DNA of 64,000 bases. It comes from Pyxicephalus adspersus (Eukaryota > Chordata > Amphibia > Anura > Pyxicephalidae). Shown here one piece after another: positions 11,501-24,706 of this stretch (its first letter is position 1; every line of letters starts with the position of its first letter). The stretch covers positions 63,953,693 through 64,017,692 of the forward strand of contig NC_092862.1 in the NCBI RefSeq assembly GCF_032062135.1, read 5' to 3'. Below the pieces are notes generated by a model. The model had not been told where the DNA came from and searched no databases. It saw only the letters and a program-made list of their open reading frames with translations. Position numbers and translations under genes: made by a program.

Positions 11501-12757
11501 TTAAAATATTTAAAATGGGAATATCCATTCTTTCCATGGGAGATTTGAATTTACACCACAATTACTTTGCATTTTTACAGATTGACTTTTAACTTTTTTG
11601 TCATTTACATTAATGATCCACCTTATCCAAATGAGATGTAATTAAAAAAAATAAAAGGTATACTTCATAGATCTACCTAGATCTGCAGCAAAAAAGAGGT
11701 ATAGCCACTATCCATGTTGAAGTGTATTTGTTATGTTGTACAGAATTAAATGGATGAAACATGCAATCCTGTATGGAAACATCCAAAACTCTAGGAGGAC
11801 AGGAAAATACTGTATGAGGTGCAGGAAGAATTTGTTGTTGGAGTATTCAAGACATAAAACAAGCCAGGGGCAAATAAAACCTTTCACATGTCCACCTATA
11901 ACTAAAATATCAGCTTGGTGTGGGAAGACCATTTGGGATCTTCAACACTTACTTTGTTGGATGGTAACCAACACAATATTCTTATAAAGCTGGTCACTGG
12001 TATAAGGTAATAGATACAAATAATAAATGCCATTTTATTACAAATTGTTGTTAGGGTTTTGCAGTATAGTCTATAAGCCCAAGCAACAATTTTTGCAATA
12101 TCTTTAGGTTTATAACCAGGTCATACTCTTTTGCTACAAATCACACCTATTCATCAAAAATTCCATTATCCATGCCAACATTTTGCCTCCATCAATACAA
12201 AAGCATGTCAGCATAATCTGCAGCATACCTGTCTGCTATATTGGCAAATCATTGTATTAAATCCATACCACTAAGTACATGAGAAGCCACTGAATAAGAA
12301 TAAAGCGTGTATGTTTTTGCCTCCAGGCACCTGCTTTGGCTGAATAATACATATAGGAACCAAAAACCATATAGAGAGATTACATCTGGCACCACATTAC
12401 TGAAATGCCTTTGTTCTGTCTTCATGCGATGATTTATTTTGTGATATATAGACAGTCACTCACAACTCTATAATATTACTGTTAATGTCATGTGAACAGA
12501 CAATTTTAACCCTTTCTTTGCAGGCTATGACAGCAAATTATCAACACCAACAAAATGCATAGTATGAATGAGCATTTGGCAATCTTTGCCACTCAAAAAT
12601 AAATGAAAATGAGTCATGATTATTCATAATTACTCATTCCTTGTCTTTTTACGGCAAAGTTGTCACATTCATCTATTCAGATATAAAATGACACTGTGTT
12701 ATATAATCCCAGAGTTCTGCAAGTGACCAATGGATTCTGATTTTTATTATACCTAAT
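8597..12757. other. Intergenic, no gene recognised
   Basis: About 4.2 kb of AT-rich DNA. Several short open frames (for example 10372-10647 on the minus strand and 11733-11987 on the plus strand) show no domain or codon signal. I found no repeat of known family and no RNA gene, although decayed repeats could be missed by eye. Confidence 0.45.
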
Positions 12758-12931
12758 GGGCCTTGTTTTAATAAAGCTCTCCAAGACCGGAGAAGATCAT
12801 GAAATGGATTTCCTAAAATAATTTGCTATTATTGCTTCCAATCCAATCTATTCCAGATTTATTGGATCACCGAGGTTCACTCAGGATAGTTTATCTTTTC
12901 CAGTCTTGGAGAGTTTTGATAAATCAGAACC
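12758..12931. mobile_element. Palindromic MITE, second decayed copy
   Basis: The ends GGGCCTTGTTTTAATAAAGC and TCTTGGAGAGTTTTGATAAA are inverted relatives of each other and of the ends of the 4311-4520 element. The central GGATCACC block is also shared. Arms are more diverged and part of the left arm is missing. Confidence 0.7.
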
Positions 12932-13836
12932 AGTGACACCATCTTCAGTCATTATCCATAACCATTGGACAGTGACTGTTGGTAAGATTTGATGGGGATA
13001 AGCTATGGAAGAGCAATATGATGTGTGATATATAAGGATAAATACCATCCCTACCTGGATTACCATAAGGATGGACAAGCAAAACAACTTCCAACCATAG
13101 TCAGTTCAGTCCTGGACTGTATGACCTGGCCTATGGCACATAAAGCCAAACTTAACTTTTTTTTGCCTACAACTTCTAGGCCAAGTCATTTGAAATGTGC
13201 TCACATCTTTATTCAACCTTGACCTTAACCATAGGGATCCATCATTTCTTCTGTGCACAATGTTTGCTTTAGATTTGTCAGTTCTAATTCTCATTTAAAA
13301 CAAGCTTTGCCAAGAAATAATGAGCCTAAAGTGGTCTGTAATTTTGCATTAACTTTGCATATATTTTGGGAACAAAAGTTCCTCTTGGGAAAGGTGGACC
13401 GTTTGTGTTAAACCACATTTTAAGATCATAAGACAGGATTCATATCTCCGAGCAGAAACCTAGAGCCACACAAATCCTTGAATATCTAAAGACAGCCCAG
13501 AGGAAACATCTGCTACTAGGAGCTCTGTCCTGGGACTTAATTAGTAGTGAGCAGATAGACTGCAGCAGAAGGAGGACTGTACAGTGCTGCAGTGGAAGCT
13601 TTGGGGATGTAACTAAGTGACAGCAGTTGATGGAGCAAATGAGTATCAGGATAACCACAGCATGTGGGCAGAGGTGAATGAGAAACTACCATCATTCATC
13701 TGACTAAATACTTGCCTGTAATAGACAAGAGATAGGATCAGATGTTAACTGAAATTGGCTCATAATGTCTTTTTGCAGGCTTGTCGGTATATAGGTTTAT
13801 TATATTTATTTAATAAATCTCTTCTTCACCTTTTTC
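12932..13836. other. Intergenic, no gene recognised
   Basis: No coding or repeat structure that I can support. Three short open frames overlap here on both strands without domains. Confidence 0.45.
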
Positions 13837-14680
13837 TGCAGTGAGATCTATAGTGCAGTAAAAAGAAAGGAAAGAAATAAGCTGCATCTTATCAATGGAT
13901 TTTCAGTTCCCATACTGCAATTCTTAGTGTTTGCAATTAGATCACATAATGGAAGTTTATTGTAGTACTATATACAAAGAAACAATGCAGCTGGTTTTCT
14001 ATAAAAATAATTATAGTATTTTTATTATTTTCTATATTATTAATTATCGATGAGTTTCCTGTATTGTAGCTGCATTTCCTTGCAGTGATATCACTTAAAA
14101 GAAGCCTATATTATTATACAGAAGGAGTATAGAAGTATTTCATCTAATATTCCCACAATAAACTTGTAAATTTGCAGTAAGATTACATAAAGATGCCTAT
14201 TATAATACCATATACAGTAAGAGATTACATGTATCTCATCAATTAATTCCTACATTAAACATTTGTATTTGTTTGCAGTGAGATCACATAAAGATGTTCA
14301 ATATAGTATATAATAGATAAATGGCATTATGTATATCATCAATGAACTCCCACAGTAAACTTTTATACTGTATCTGTTTGTAGTGCGATCACCTAAGAAT
14401 TCATATTACAGTATAATATAATAAAAGAGATAAAATGTATCTCATCCATGAATTCCCACAATGGACTTTTAAATCGGTTTGCAGAGATCACATAAAGAAT
14501 ACATATTATAACATAATAATGTATCTCATCAATTTCTACATTTAGATTGTATATCTGTTTGAAGTGTGTTCACATAAGACTGCCCATTGTAGCATATTAT
14601 ACAGAAATAGATAACATGTATATCTTCAATTTATTTCTACACTGAACCTGAATATCTGTTTGCAGTGGGATCATAGAATG
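13837..14680. repeat. Nine-copy degenerate tandem array, unit about 90-105 bases
   Basis: A core of the form TTTGCAGTGAGATCACATAA recurs near 13837, 13931, 14081, 14172, 14272, 14377, 14478, 14568 and 14659. Spacings are about 94, 150, 91, 100, 105, 101, 90 and 91. Between cores a second shared block appears as ATGTATCTCATCAATTAATT plus CCCACAATAAACTTGTA. Copies are well diverged, so the array is old. It lies about 2.2 kb upstream of the neuritin TATA box. Confidence 0.8.
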
Positions 14681-15757
14681 AATGCACAGGGCACTGAGAA
14701 ATACAAGTTTTTATTTACAGCTCTAAAATCTAAAGGTGAATTGAACAGAAAATAAAAGGGATGCTGCAGAATAGTGAGAAGGAAAGATCAGCTAGAAAAC
14801 TTAGAGAAGATGGAAGTAGGAGGGGAGAGGCGTCTGAAGGGCATTTATTTCTCCTGTTATTACCTGTGCTGCATCCTTACGTCAAGCTGCTGGAACTAAG
14901 TGCTTTATCATTTTGATCAGGAAGGATTCCCTCCTCCCCCGCCTTCCTCTCAGGCTCCCCCTCTACTCCAGCTTTCCGGACATTGAGCCATTAAGACAAG
15001 CCAAGGATAACACATTGCTCTGGGTTAGGAGAAGGTAGTTTAGGATGCAGGGCAGGTGCTGGGGAAGCAGATCCTTGGATGACGTCACAGGCAGAGGATC
15101 CTTTACTGGAAGGTGTGGGGGAATTAAGGGTTAATACTCGGGCACAGGGGTGTATGTATATCACAAGGATCAGACATAGAACATGCAGACAGGTATTTAG
15201 AAAATAGATAGATAGATAGATAGCTAGATAGATAGATGTGAGAGAGGGGAGCACTGACATGTCAATGAGATCAGAAAGGACATTTTATCTGACCTATACA
15301 CTGTAGACAGCAGGAAGGACGCCAGTACAAACACATGAAGATATAAAGTGAGTTGATGGGATTCAGAGATCGATTACATCATCTTGTCAGCAGCTCCTCC
15401 CAGGAAGGAGAGGGGGGTAATTGGGAAGGCTTTGGAGAGCCCATGTTTTCACTGGCAGAAACTCCCAGGGGTGGCTCAGGATCCCTCTACACCAGAGCTG
15501 TACACACCTGTGCAAACTGGTACCTGTCATCTTCTCAATGTCCTCCTCCAGTCCTCACCTGATACACCCTGCCATGGCATGAGCAAAGAGAGCATTGCGT
15601 CCCCAAAAGAGTGACTACTCATGAAAACTCTACATGGCAGGGAGACCCATTATACTAGGTAATGAATAAAGAGAGCATGGGTGTATGTGGATATAAGGTA
15701 AGGGATAGAAGATTATTAGATAAAGGAGAGATGTAGGGATAGAGGGGTATTTAATGC
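14681..15757. other. Neuritin upstream flank
   Basis: This is a more GC-rich stretch upstream of the neuritin gene that includes pyrimidine-rich CTCCTCCCCCGCCTTCC (about 14930), a perfect CRE (15080) and a short GATA run at about 15207-15236. Open frames on both strands (such as 14991-15260 and 15353-15614) lack domains. The position fits distal promoter sequence, which is inference. Confidence 0.4.
15080..15087. promoter_or_regulatory. Perfect palindromic CRE (TGACGTCA)
   Basis: The full 8-base cyclic-AMP response element lies about 1.8 kb upstream of the neuritin TATA box. Neuritin/cpg15 is known as an activity-regulated gene responsive to CREB, so the site is plausible. Occupancy cannot be judged from sequence. 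Confidence 0.45.
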
Positions 15758-16575
<818 letters not shown>

Positions 16576-16908
16576 AGTTACAGATACAGTTATGAAGACC
16601 CCAGGCACTATTTGCAGTAAATGGTAAGAATAATATCAGATGGAATAGAAGAAATAAAGTAATATATGAAGATGCCCATTAAAGCATAGTGCATTACTAT
16701 GTGCCTGTGCCATGCTGCCACCATCCTGGGCACACATGGGAGTATATCCATATTACATGTAGAGTGATGCCATCCTCCCCCGAGGAGGGCGGGCTAGTAG
16801 TGTGCCAGGGAGATGCAGGGTGCTTACCCTGGCAGCACATTAATGAGGGCAAATGTGGATAATCCCAGCCTGTGATGACTAGAAATGGTTCTCCTCTTCC
16901 AAGGAACA

Positions 16909-16940
16909 TATAAAAGCAACTGGTGCATCGCCAGCCTCCA
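16909..16940 (+). promoter_or_regulatory. nrn1: Neuritin core promoter: TATA box and expected start site
   Basis: TATAAAAG at 16909-16916 is a strong TATA box. An A in a CCTCCAGACG context lies 31 bases downstream (16940), the usual start distance. A partial CRE, GACGTCA, overlaps this point at 16941-16947. GC-rich sequence follows. The start site itself is inferred. Confidence 0.65.
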
Positions 16941-17168
16941 GACGTCAGGTCCAGGCAGGGGGGCTGGGCGGGGGCTGCGCTGCTCCTTCCTCCAAATGCT
17001 GTCACCCATCCCAGGCTCTTCCCTTCTCTTCCTTTCCCTTCTCTCTTCGGCTCTGCAAAGTCTCAGCTGTGAGACTCTCATTGCAATGCCTAGTTTTCAA
17101 TCCCCACCCAGGATTTCCCAAGTAACACATTAAGATCTACTATCTCCAATGGTTTTATTCAATGTAGG
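16940..17168 (+). promoter_or_regulatory. nrn1: Neuritin 5' leader with three upstream ORFs
   Basis: Assuming transcription starts near 16940, the leader holds three upstream starts. uORF1 runs 16996-17133 (45 codons plus stop). uORF2 starts at 17149 and ends at 17184, overlapping the main start out of frame. A minimal ATG-TAG lies at 17162-17167, one base before the main ATG at 17169. The main ATG has A at -3 and G at +4, a strong context; the ATG-TAG has T at -3 and is weaker. This arrangement would be expected to restrain translation. No intron is evident in the leader. Confidence 0.6.
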
Positions 17169-17223
17169 ATGGGAGTTAATCTGAACGCAAGATATATTCT
17201 ACTGGTCCTTGCTGTGCAGCTAG
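17169..17223 (+). CDS. nrn1: Neuritin coding exon 1
   Basis: Encodes the first 18 residues and the first base of codon 19. The donor is GTAAGT at 17224, phase 1. The intron position within the signal peptide matches the known neuritin gene structure. Confidence 0.93.
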
Positions 17224-17754
17224 GTAAGTGGCTTCCAAATTCTACTTGTCAGATGTTCCAATCTCCATCAGATCTATAATGACCTAACAATTCAATCGAA
17301 CCATCAATCCTATGAAAACCAAACTGTGATTTCATAATATGCAGAATAGAGATATGAAACAGATCTATAGGTTGTACTTGTATCTGTGCCCTCTAAATAG
17401 CCAAGATTTGTGCTGGAAATCATACAATAATCATACAATAATCTTACTGTTCTAACTGGGCATCGATGTTTAAGACATGATTACAATTGCTTTAAATTTG
17501 TAGTAATGTAAAAGAAAAAAAATCAAGCAGATGCAGCTGATGGAGACAAAAAGCCGCATCTAAAATTCTAATGCATCGAAAAATGTATCTGGTTTTTGTC
17601 AAAATTCAAGAAATTGTGATGGTTTGTTCTAAATCCATGTCTACCTATTTAGTGAAAAACCCTGCAAAATAACCTGCTAGTTCGGAGAGGACAGAATGGA
17701 AATATTGCGAATATATATATGTATTAATGTGCATGATCTCTGTATATTTGTCCC

Positions 17755-17808
<54 letters not shown>

Positions 17809-20800
17809 TGTGCACGATCTAATTTTCCTAATGATATATATGAATATTTGCATATAGAAACAATTTATATATTCTGTATATTATGTCGGAAATGTTGCAG
17901 ACAAAAAAGAAATAGTTTTACACAGATAATATAGGTTGCACAGTATTTCCTATGCTTGCACGATAAATTCCCCTGTGTAATAAATTGTACAGTTTTTAGT
18001 ATTTTGCTGGCTTTGAGCTCGTTTGCTGGGTCTGTATATTTGCTGGCCGGGTACAGTCAATGATAGGATCTATAGAGAGTGCCTGTGGCATATCACACAT
18101 TGCCCAGATGACTGCGACATGGGCTTCTGGAAAGTCCTTTGACTTGGCAAGTCTCTCCTGTAAAGATGTGAAAAATGGGCCCCAGTGACAGCAGCTCTCA
18201 CACCTTGTACAATTCAATCATTCTTCTTGGACAGGCTTTGGTCCTTCATATCCAAGTGATGAAAAGGAAAAGAAATTTTTCAATTAGCACATCCAGTATA
18301 AAGCAAAAAAAAATGTATACAAATGAAGATATATCATTACTACAGGCTTGGTGCTTAACAACCTTCAGCCTGCCAGAATAATCCCAACTAATGAAGCCTG
18401 GGACAATAAGTGAGAAAAAGAGCTGCTTTATTAAGTGTGGAGAGCTGATGAAGGCTGAAAGGGAGATGGGAGCTCCCCTGGTTGTTAGCCTGATCTCTTC
18501 CATCTTGCACCCTTGTGACTTTCATCTGAGCTTTTCAAATTGACTTTCCACCAGTAATGACATTAGCAGCTATACATGCAGCCATCAACACATTGCTGAA
18601 CGCTTGTTAATTGCAGGGAAATGAGCATTGCTTACATCTTGTCCACAGCATTCTCCTAATACCCAAGCTTTCTGTATAGGTGCCCCTTTACCGCATATTA
18701 AAATGCCATGGCTTGCTTTTATTCCTGAAACAGCATCTAAAATACCCACACATTCTTGCTATCATTATTATGTATTTCTGTTTTTTTGGCAAACTATAAA
18801 TGATCCATTGTAAATGTAGCTTGTACAATGTGAACACAATCACAAACAATGTATCATTTAAATGCACATTTTTTGATACAAAGAATCAATGTGTAAATTG
18901 TCCTGTAAAATTGCTATTTTTGTAGAAATTATTTAGGTCTGGTGGTGAATGATGTATTTAGGATTATAATTGTATAAAACATTTTTGTGGATAGTTTTGG
19001 AATAAATTATGTTATTTTAGTTATATTTTAATTTTCTACAACATCTGCTGCTTAACATGGTGAATGAATGATAGATCGATGTAACCGTGTTCCCATTCAG
19101 TGTTAATATTCACTGTAGAGTTGTTTTCTAGTATGCAGCATTAATGTGTTCTATTGATCCTTTATGATAGTTCTTTAAATCTTTAATAGAAGTGTGGCAC
19201 AAATGTACAGGAAATAGTTTACACATAGCAAGACCATTTAGTAATGACTAGGCTGTACCTCTCCAGCAACTAAACCACATACAGATCATGTATAAATATT
19301 CTGCTTGTCAGGTTGCAGGGTCATTTCCTATCATGTATAAAAAAAGGATACCAGGTCTCCTTTCCTAGAAACCCCTTGGCTGGCATAGATAGCAAATGCC
19401 AATATGGTTCTTTTACCTGCAAAGTGTTTGGGTGCAGCTGATCAATTTGAATCTGCAGTAACCCATTTTATCTGGTTGTTTAAAATGGCCTTTAGGAACA
19501 AAAATATTTTATTCTGTGTGATAATGGCTGAAATTCTGTGTACTATTATTTTGTCCTCTTCTTGCACGCATGCGCAGTGCTGACGTGTTGATTTTGTTTG
19601 ATAAATCATTGCACTGGTAATCCTCCATCATGATGTAGGAGCATTTGGTGTTTATCTAGATTGTTTGTTTGTGTTGTCCACATTCAAGGACTGTTGATTT
19701 GTTGGTCTGGGCTGCTGTTATCCTCAATGCAGGGTGCTATCATCAACACATTCATTGTCAAATACTATGATGGAGGTTGAGTGATGGCTTTGGGTAGACT
19801 TCAAGAAACCAAGCAATGGATGAGGGAGGGGCTGTAGTTTTCTTTCTGCAATTCACGTGTAGTAAGGAGATGTCACCTTCACCCTGAAATCTACTATAGC
19901 CATGGCTTATTAAACATCTGACTTTTACCATGACATTTAATAAGGTCATACAGCCAACACCTCCACCATTAAGACATTGATGATGGTGGCATGGTCGATG
20001 CACAATTGAGTAGCCAGATCTGCTGTTTTTATTGACTGATCAAATGCATGCAATTTGTGGCAGCATTTATGGGCAATAATTGCTGATAAATGAGCAATTT
20101 GCACATATTCCCTGGCACCATGTACTTTATTATGAACATTTAGCATCTACAAAGCTTTTAGATCCATCTATGGTTCGGACCGTGCCCAAAATGACCATAG
20201 TAGTTTGCTTCTCCATACAGAGTGCTGTGTTTTTAAATGAGCTAGTCTGCTAAAGCAGACGATGAAAGGAGTAAGGGTAATGTGTGCATGCATTTTTAAT
20301 GAAAAGCTGCCTGGCTGCATTTGTTAGAGGAAATGGAAAAAATATGGATTTTAATGCATTGTGCCTTTGTGCTCTGTACAGGAAAACATGACTCCATCAG
20401 CTCACAGGTCTATAGTGTATAGGTGTGCATGTGTCTGATGCTAAATAAAGACACAATTTGGATGACCTAGAATTTGATATATAACAGAGGAAGACACAAA
20501 TCCCCCTTCTTTACATATACACATAGGAATACCAGGGCACAGATCTGAAAGAGCACCCCTCCCCTCCTTCCATTAGCATCAGCTCACTATAGTCTGTGCA
20601 CACTGCAGTATCTGCTGCTGTATAACCGAACTCTGGGTCCAGTCCAATGGAATATTATTATGGTGCAGCAATATCTCTCACTATCTCTTAATACAATACT
20701 CTGTAAAGTGCAACTTGGGAGATATAACACCATCTAAGAAATATTTTGTACAGCACATTTAATTGTTCCTCTGTTAATGGGTATTTAATGTTGATGACTG

Positions 20801-21599
20801 TGCTAAATTCATTTTTGAATTGTCGGAAAAATATTTTATATCTAATTTAAATAGACCAGGAGAATCTTACTGAATATCATTATCCATAATTAATGTGAAA
20901 GTCATTTAAGTTTTCAGGATTATGGTTTTCATTCTGGAGAGTATTTTACTTTTCTAAGTATAATTTTGCACGGGGTACAATGCTATATATGCTTTCATGC
21001 ACATTTTAGGTATATTTTTGTTTTGTCTAGTCATTAATCTGCTAGTCGGATTTGGGGTTTATTTGAATTGCTACAATTTTATTGACTTGTATAGTAATAA
21101 AGATAATTGACAATATTAAAAAATAGACAGTTACCAAAGATTATTGGCTGGGAAGAAAATAGAAGTTCTTATAAATTGTTATGGAACATTTATTTGAGCA
21201 GTAGTGCTATGTAAGGTATATGTGATTGGGGTATGTGGAGGGCTCAGTGCTGTGACTGTGAAGCCCTTGGAGCTGTCCTCCTGATGTGGTGCTGATCTCT
21301 CTTCCCAGCTTACCTGGTGCAGGCGGTAAAGGCAGCAGGCAAGTGTGATGGGGTCTTCAGGGGCTTCTCAGAGTGCATGGTCAAGATGGGCGATCAGATC
21401 GACGCCTACTCGCAGGGCGTGGACGAAGAGAAAAACCTCAACACCATTTGCTCGTAAGTATTTAGGTTTTTCTGGTGATTGACAGATGAATGACATCCTT
21501 ATCTTGCCATTCATGTCAACATTTGTATCAGCACTGCCTCCAATACAACTCCCTGCTACAAAAAAGTAAAAAAAAATATATATATATATTCTCAAATTT

Positions 21600-21654
<55 letters not shown>

Positions 21655-21792
21655 NNNNNNNNNNNNNNNNNNNNNNNNNNNNNNNNNNNNNNNNNNNNNN
21701 NNNNNNNNNNNNNNNNNNNNNNNNNNNNNNNNNNNNNNNNNNNNNNNNNNNNNNNNNNNNNNNNCAAATAACATTCAATAAATATAACATGA

Positions 21793-21841
<49 letters not shown>

Positions 21842-24374
21842 ACATATTTCTAATTCCCAAATTCTAAATGTTGTATTTAATGAGTTCCAATACATTATTC
21901 TTCTGCTTCCCAATATACTTTTATTAAAGTTATTTTTCTACTGCAACAAGGTCCAACAATCAGTATATATTTCCATATTCAATACATGTGTTCACTGAAT
22001 ATGCAAACAAGTAAGCAGAAGTTTATTCAATTTTTCATAAATCAACCCTCACATATTGTCACACACAGTAATGCTATTTGTGAAGATATATCCATATTTA
22101 TAAACCCAAAGAAATATAAAATACTTGCTCTCACAGTACACATAGAGCGAAATCTTACATCATTAAAAGTCCCTGTTGAAATAACAGTTACTTTTGGCTT
22201 GCTAAAATGGAAAATGATAAATATATATCTTCTCCATATGTCTTGCTGACTGTGAGGATGGTAATGTTCATTCACAATTCAATATTACTACTCTGCAGAT
22301 GCTGCAACCAGCGTTCACATTCCCAAAACGATTCGACTTGTGTAAATAATATCCCATTTATACCAAATAAAATTCTGTACACATGTCTGCAGTCCTGTAT
22401 GCTGATTTTTCACTTATAGTGAATGCTATGGACTAGAAAAGTGAAATCTTTGATTGTAGTAATGCATTAACAAACGATTTTTTACTATTTCTGATATTTA
22501 TTGATTACTTATTTTAAAATTAGTAAAATGTGATTATTATGGTAATATCGGCTGTTAATTGGGATCTGTCGGTCATTTATCATATACATGAAACCCAATA
22601 GAATTGTTTTTACAACAAATAGTATTTTCAACATAGGAAAGAGTTAATAGGAATCTAGATGTCTGATGGGAAATGCTATTAGGACAGAGACACAGCTTTC
22701 TCTAGCATCTCAATATATCATTATTTATTATAAATGTGACCATATTAGACTTTTACATAATATAGGACTTCTCATAAATTCAATCTAATAGATCTGATTT
22801 ACTATAAAACACATTGGAAGGTCTGGGCAATACAATCACTGGCACACCAGACAGCCACATACACACCTACACAGACAGGGAAGGGAGGGGGAGACATGTG
22901 TTGAGATCTGCAATTGAAGGGTAGCAGCGGGTCAGCGATCTATTTTAAATATATGCTCCCCTGTGGGAATAGAAGCGTGCATGTACAATTCTACAAGAGG
23001 AACATTTGATCCAAGCTGATAAATCTCAATTGATGGGAATCCCACGTGTTTAGAGGCTAAAATATGGCAGCTGCAAGGACTCTGCTGTCATCCTCTGAAC
23101 AATCAATGTGGTGGAGCTGTAGTGACATAACTCAGATCATCACTGACATGCACTCCTACATAGTAATATGATGAAAGAAGAAATAGTAACAACATTCATA
23201 TTAATGAGAACAATAATATCAATGCAATTTTAAACAACATTCACATAACAATTTTAACATATACACTGTAAGATTGGTGCAGTCAGATACATTGAGGTCA
23301 ATTGATTCTCAATAAAACTGTCTGATCAGCCAACATCCACCCTTTGTGTATTGTTCTATAAAAAACAGGGAAAGCTTTTATATAAAAAACTATAATATGT
23401 TTATGCCTGCTTGTGTAAATTAGAAACGATGCATCTATCCATGGATTTAGATAATTATAGGCAAGTTCTAGAAAATTATTATTACTTGTTATGTATCTAA
23501 AAGTCATTTTTTTTAATTTTAGCCCACTAAAAAACGAATTAAGTGATGCTTAGGTAGAGAAATCTCTGTATATATGTTAGATTTAAAATAAGCCTAATGC
23601 ACAGAAGCACAGAAGTGGTCTTGTAGGAGAATCAGCAAGAGCAGATTTCAAGATATCTGAAGTGAGAAATATATATTGTATATATAAATTATAATTAATG
23701 TGGAAAGAACAGAAATGGTTAATGTCCTAATAGTTTATTTTTGTTATCTATGTATCATTAGGGATTGTTCTTTTCACTCCAGAATTGGTGTCCCTATTAC
23801 ATTTCCCCTAACCTCTGAGGACAATTCTAAAATATTTGCATTCTCCCTCACTTTTACTAGAATAGAGAATTAATGAAACCTAAACTATTTGACAAAGGGT
23901 CGAATCCTGGAGGTGCTGCTTTCCTTGACATACTTTCTGAGTCTCTGATCCAAAAGAGCAGACAGCAAGTTAAATAAAACTACTGATCTGCCAGCTCCCA
24001 GAACAGTGACCCAGAAATCATGGAAGCCACAGGATCAGCATGGCACTGAGCTATGACAGCTTTGGTGTTTCTGACAGCTGAGGTTGCCTTCTGCTTTCTT
24101 TGATGTTGAACTAACTACATGCTTTTACTATGTCCCATTCAGATACTGGAATCAATTTCACGTTTGTGCTGTCACAGTGCTCGCAGAGTGTCATGAAGGG
24201 GCAGCAGACATGTGGGAGAAACTGAAAAAGGATTCCAAAAAACTCAACATTGAAGGCAGCTTGTTCCAAATGTGTGGTGGATCTAATGGATCAGCCAGCC
24301 CAAGACCTGACCACACTGCCATCCTGCCTTTGCTCATGGTGTCTCTCTCCACCCTACTTACCTGGATCTTCTAA
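17169..24374 (+). CDS. nrn1: Neuritin (cpg15 family), three coding exons
   Basis: Neuritin is a small GPI-anchored extracellular protein that promotes neurite growth and synapse maturation. Coding exons 17169-17223, 21309-21453 and 24143-24374 join to 432 bases, giving 143 residues; vertebrate neuritin is about 142. Residues 1-27 form a signal peptide (MGVNLNARYILLVLAVQLAY). The mature part starts near AAGKC and has cysteines at 31, 41, 66, 75, 83 and 111. Family motifs YWNQFHVC, DMWEKL and LNIEGSLFQMCG are clear. After a short linker (possible anchor site near residues 114-117) a hydrophobic tail ends in TWIF. The start was chosen for its strong context and the family N-terminus. By memory it is only about two-thirds identical to mammalian NRN1, so a neuritin paralogue is possible. 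Neuritin-family identity is close to certain. Confidence 0.95.
17224..21308 (+). other. nrn1: Neuritin intron 1
   Basis: A 4,085-base intron with no recognisable gene inside. It holds a TA microsatellite (17762-17806) and, at about 19567, a GCATGCGCA motif resembling half of an NRF1 site. I saw no clear transposon. Conserved regulatory elements may exist but cannot be judged without alignment. Confidence 0.85.
17762..17806. repeat. TA microsatellite
   Basis: About 22 uninterrupted TA units in neuritin intron 1. Confidence 0.97.
21309..21453 (+). CDS. nrn1: Neuritin coding exon 2
   Basis: The acceptor is TCTCTCTTCCCAG just before 21309 and the donor is GTAAGT at 21454, phase 2. The exon encodes the end of the signal peptide and the first three conserved cysteines, ending in NLNTIC plus two bases of a Ser codon. 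Confidence 0.94.
21454..24142 (+). other. nrn1: Neuritin intron 2, with assembly gap
   Basis: A nominal 2,689-base intron interrupted by a gap at 21655-21764, so its true length is uncertain. AC/AT and TA microsatellites flank the gap (21600-21654 and 21797-21838). No gene or clear transposon was seen in the rest. Confidence 0.85.
21600..21838. repeat. AC/AT microsatellite around an assembly gap (21655-21764)
   Basis: ACACAC passes into (AT)n, followed by 110 N, a short unique piece and another (TA)n tract. The gap is probably an unresolved AT repeat. Confidence 0.95.
24143..24374 (+). CDS. nrn1: Neuritin coding exon 3 and stop
   Basis: The acceptor is GTCCCATTCAG before 24143. The first base completes the Ser codon, giving S-Y-W-N. 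The exon encodes the last three cysteines, the linker and the hydrophobic C-terminal tail, and ends at TAA 24372-24374. Confidence 0.94.
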
Positions 24375-24674
24375 TAGACCCAAAGTTTCAGGAATCCACA
24401 CTCACTACCGCCACCTTCTGGATTTCTAGAGGAAGTATCTATCCGTTCTCCGGGGACGTTGTGTTCTCTGTGACGTTCAAAAATAATCATCTAGGATTGT
24501 GGAAAAGAAAAAAAAAGTTATATTATTTATTTTGTGTTTTGTTTGCCAAATGTTACCAAACAGTGAGCAACAACAGCCAAAACCGGACCTCAGCTTTACA
24601 TCCTCAAATAGCAAAATAGAAACCTTGAGCCCTTTATTTCTTTGCAAAAGAAACTCAGGAAAGGCCCTGGGCCA

Positions 24675-24706
<32 letters not shown>

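Noticed and set aside
15353..15614. Overlapping open frames upstream of neuritin as a possible extra exon
   Set aside because: No domain, two frames equally open, and no splice sites linking them to the neuritin exons; the GATA array lies between.
16697..17133. Open frames on both strands over the neuritin promoter
   Set aside because: They follow from local GC-rich sequence. Only the part of the plus frame after ATG 16996 would be in the transcript, and it is listed as uORF1.
21490..21913. Open frames crossing the N gap, with Tyr-Ile repeats
   Set aside because: They are translations of AT microsatellite and unknown bases within neuritin intron 2.
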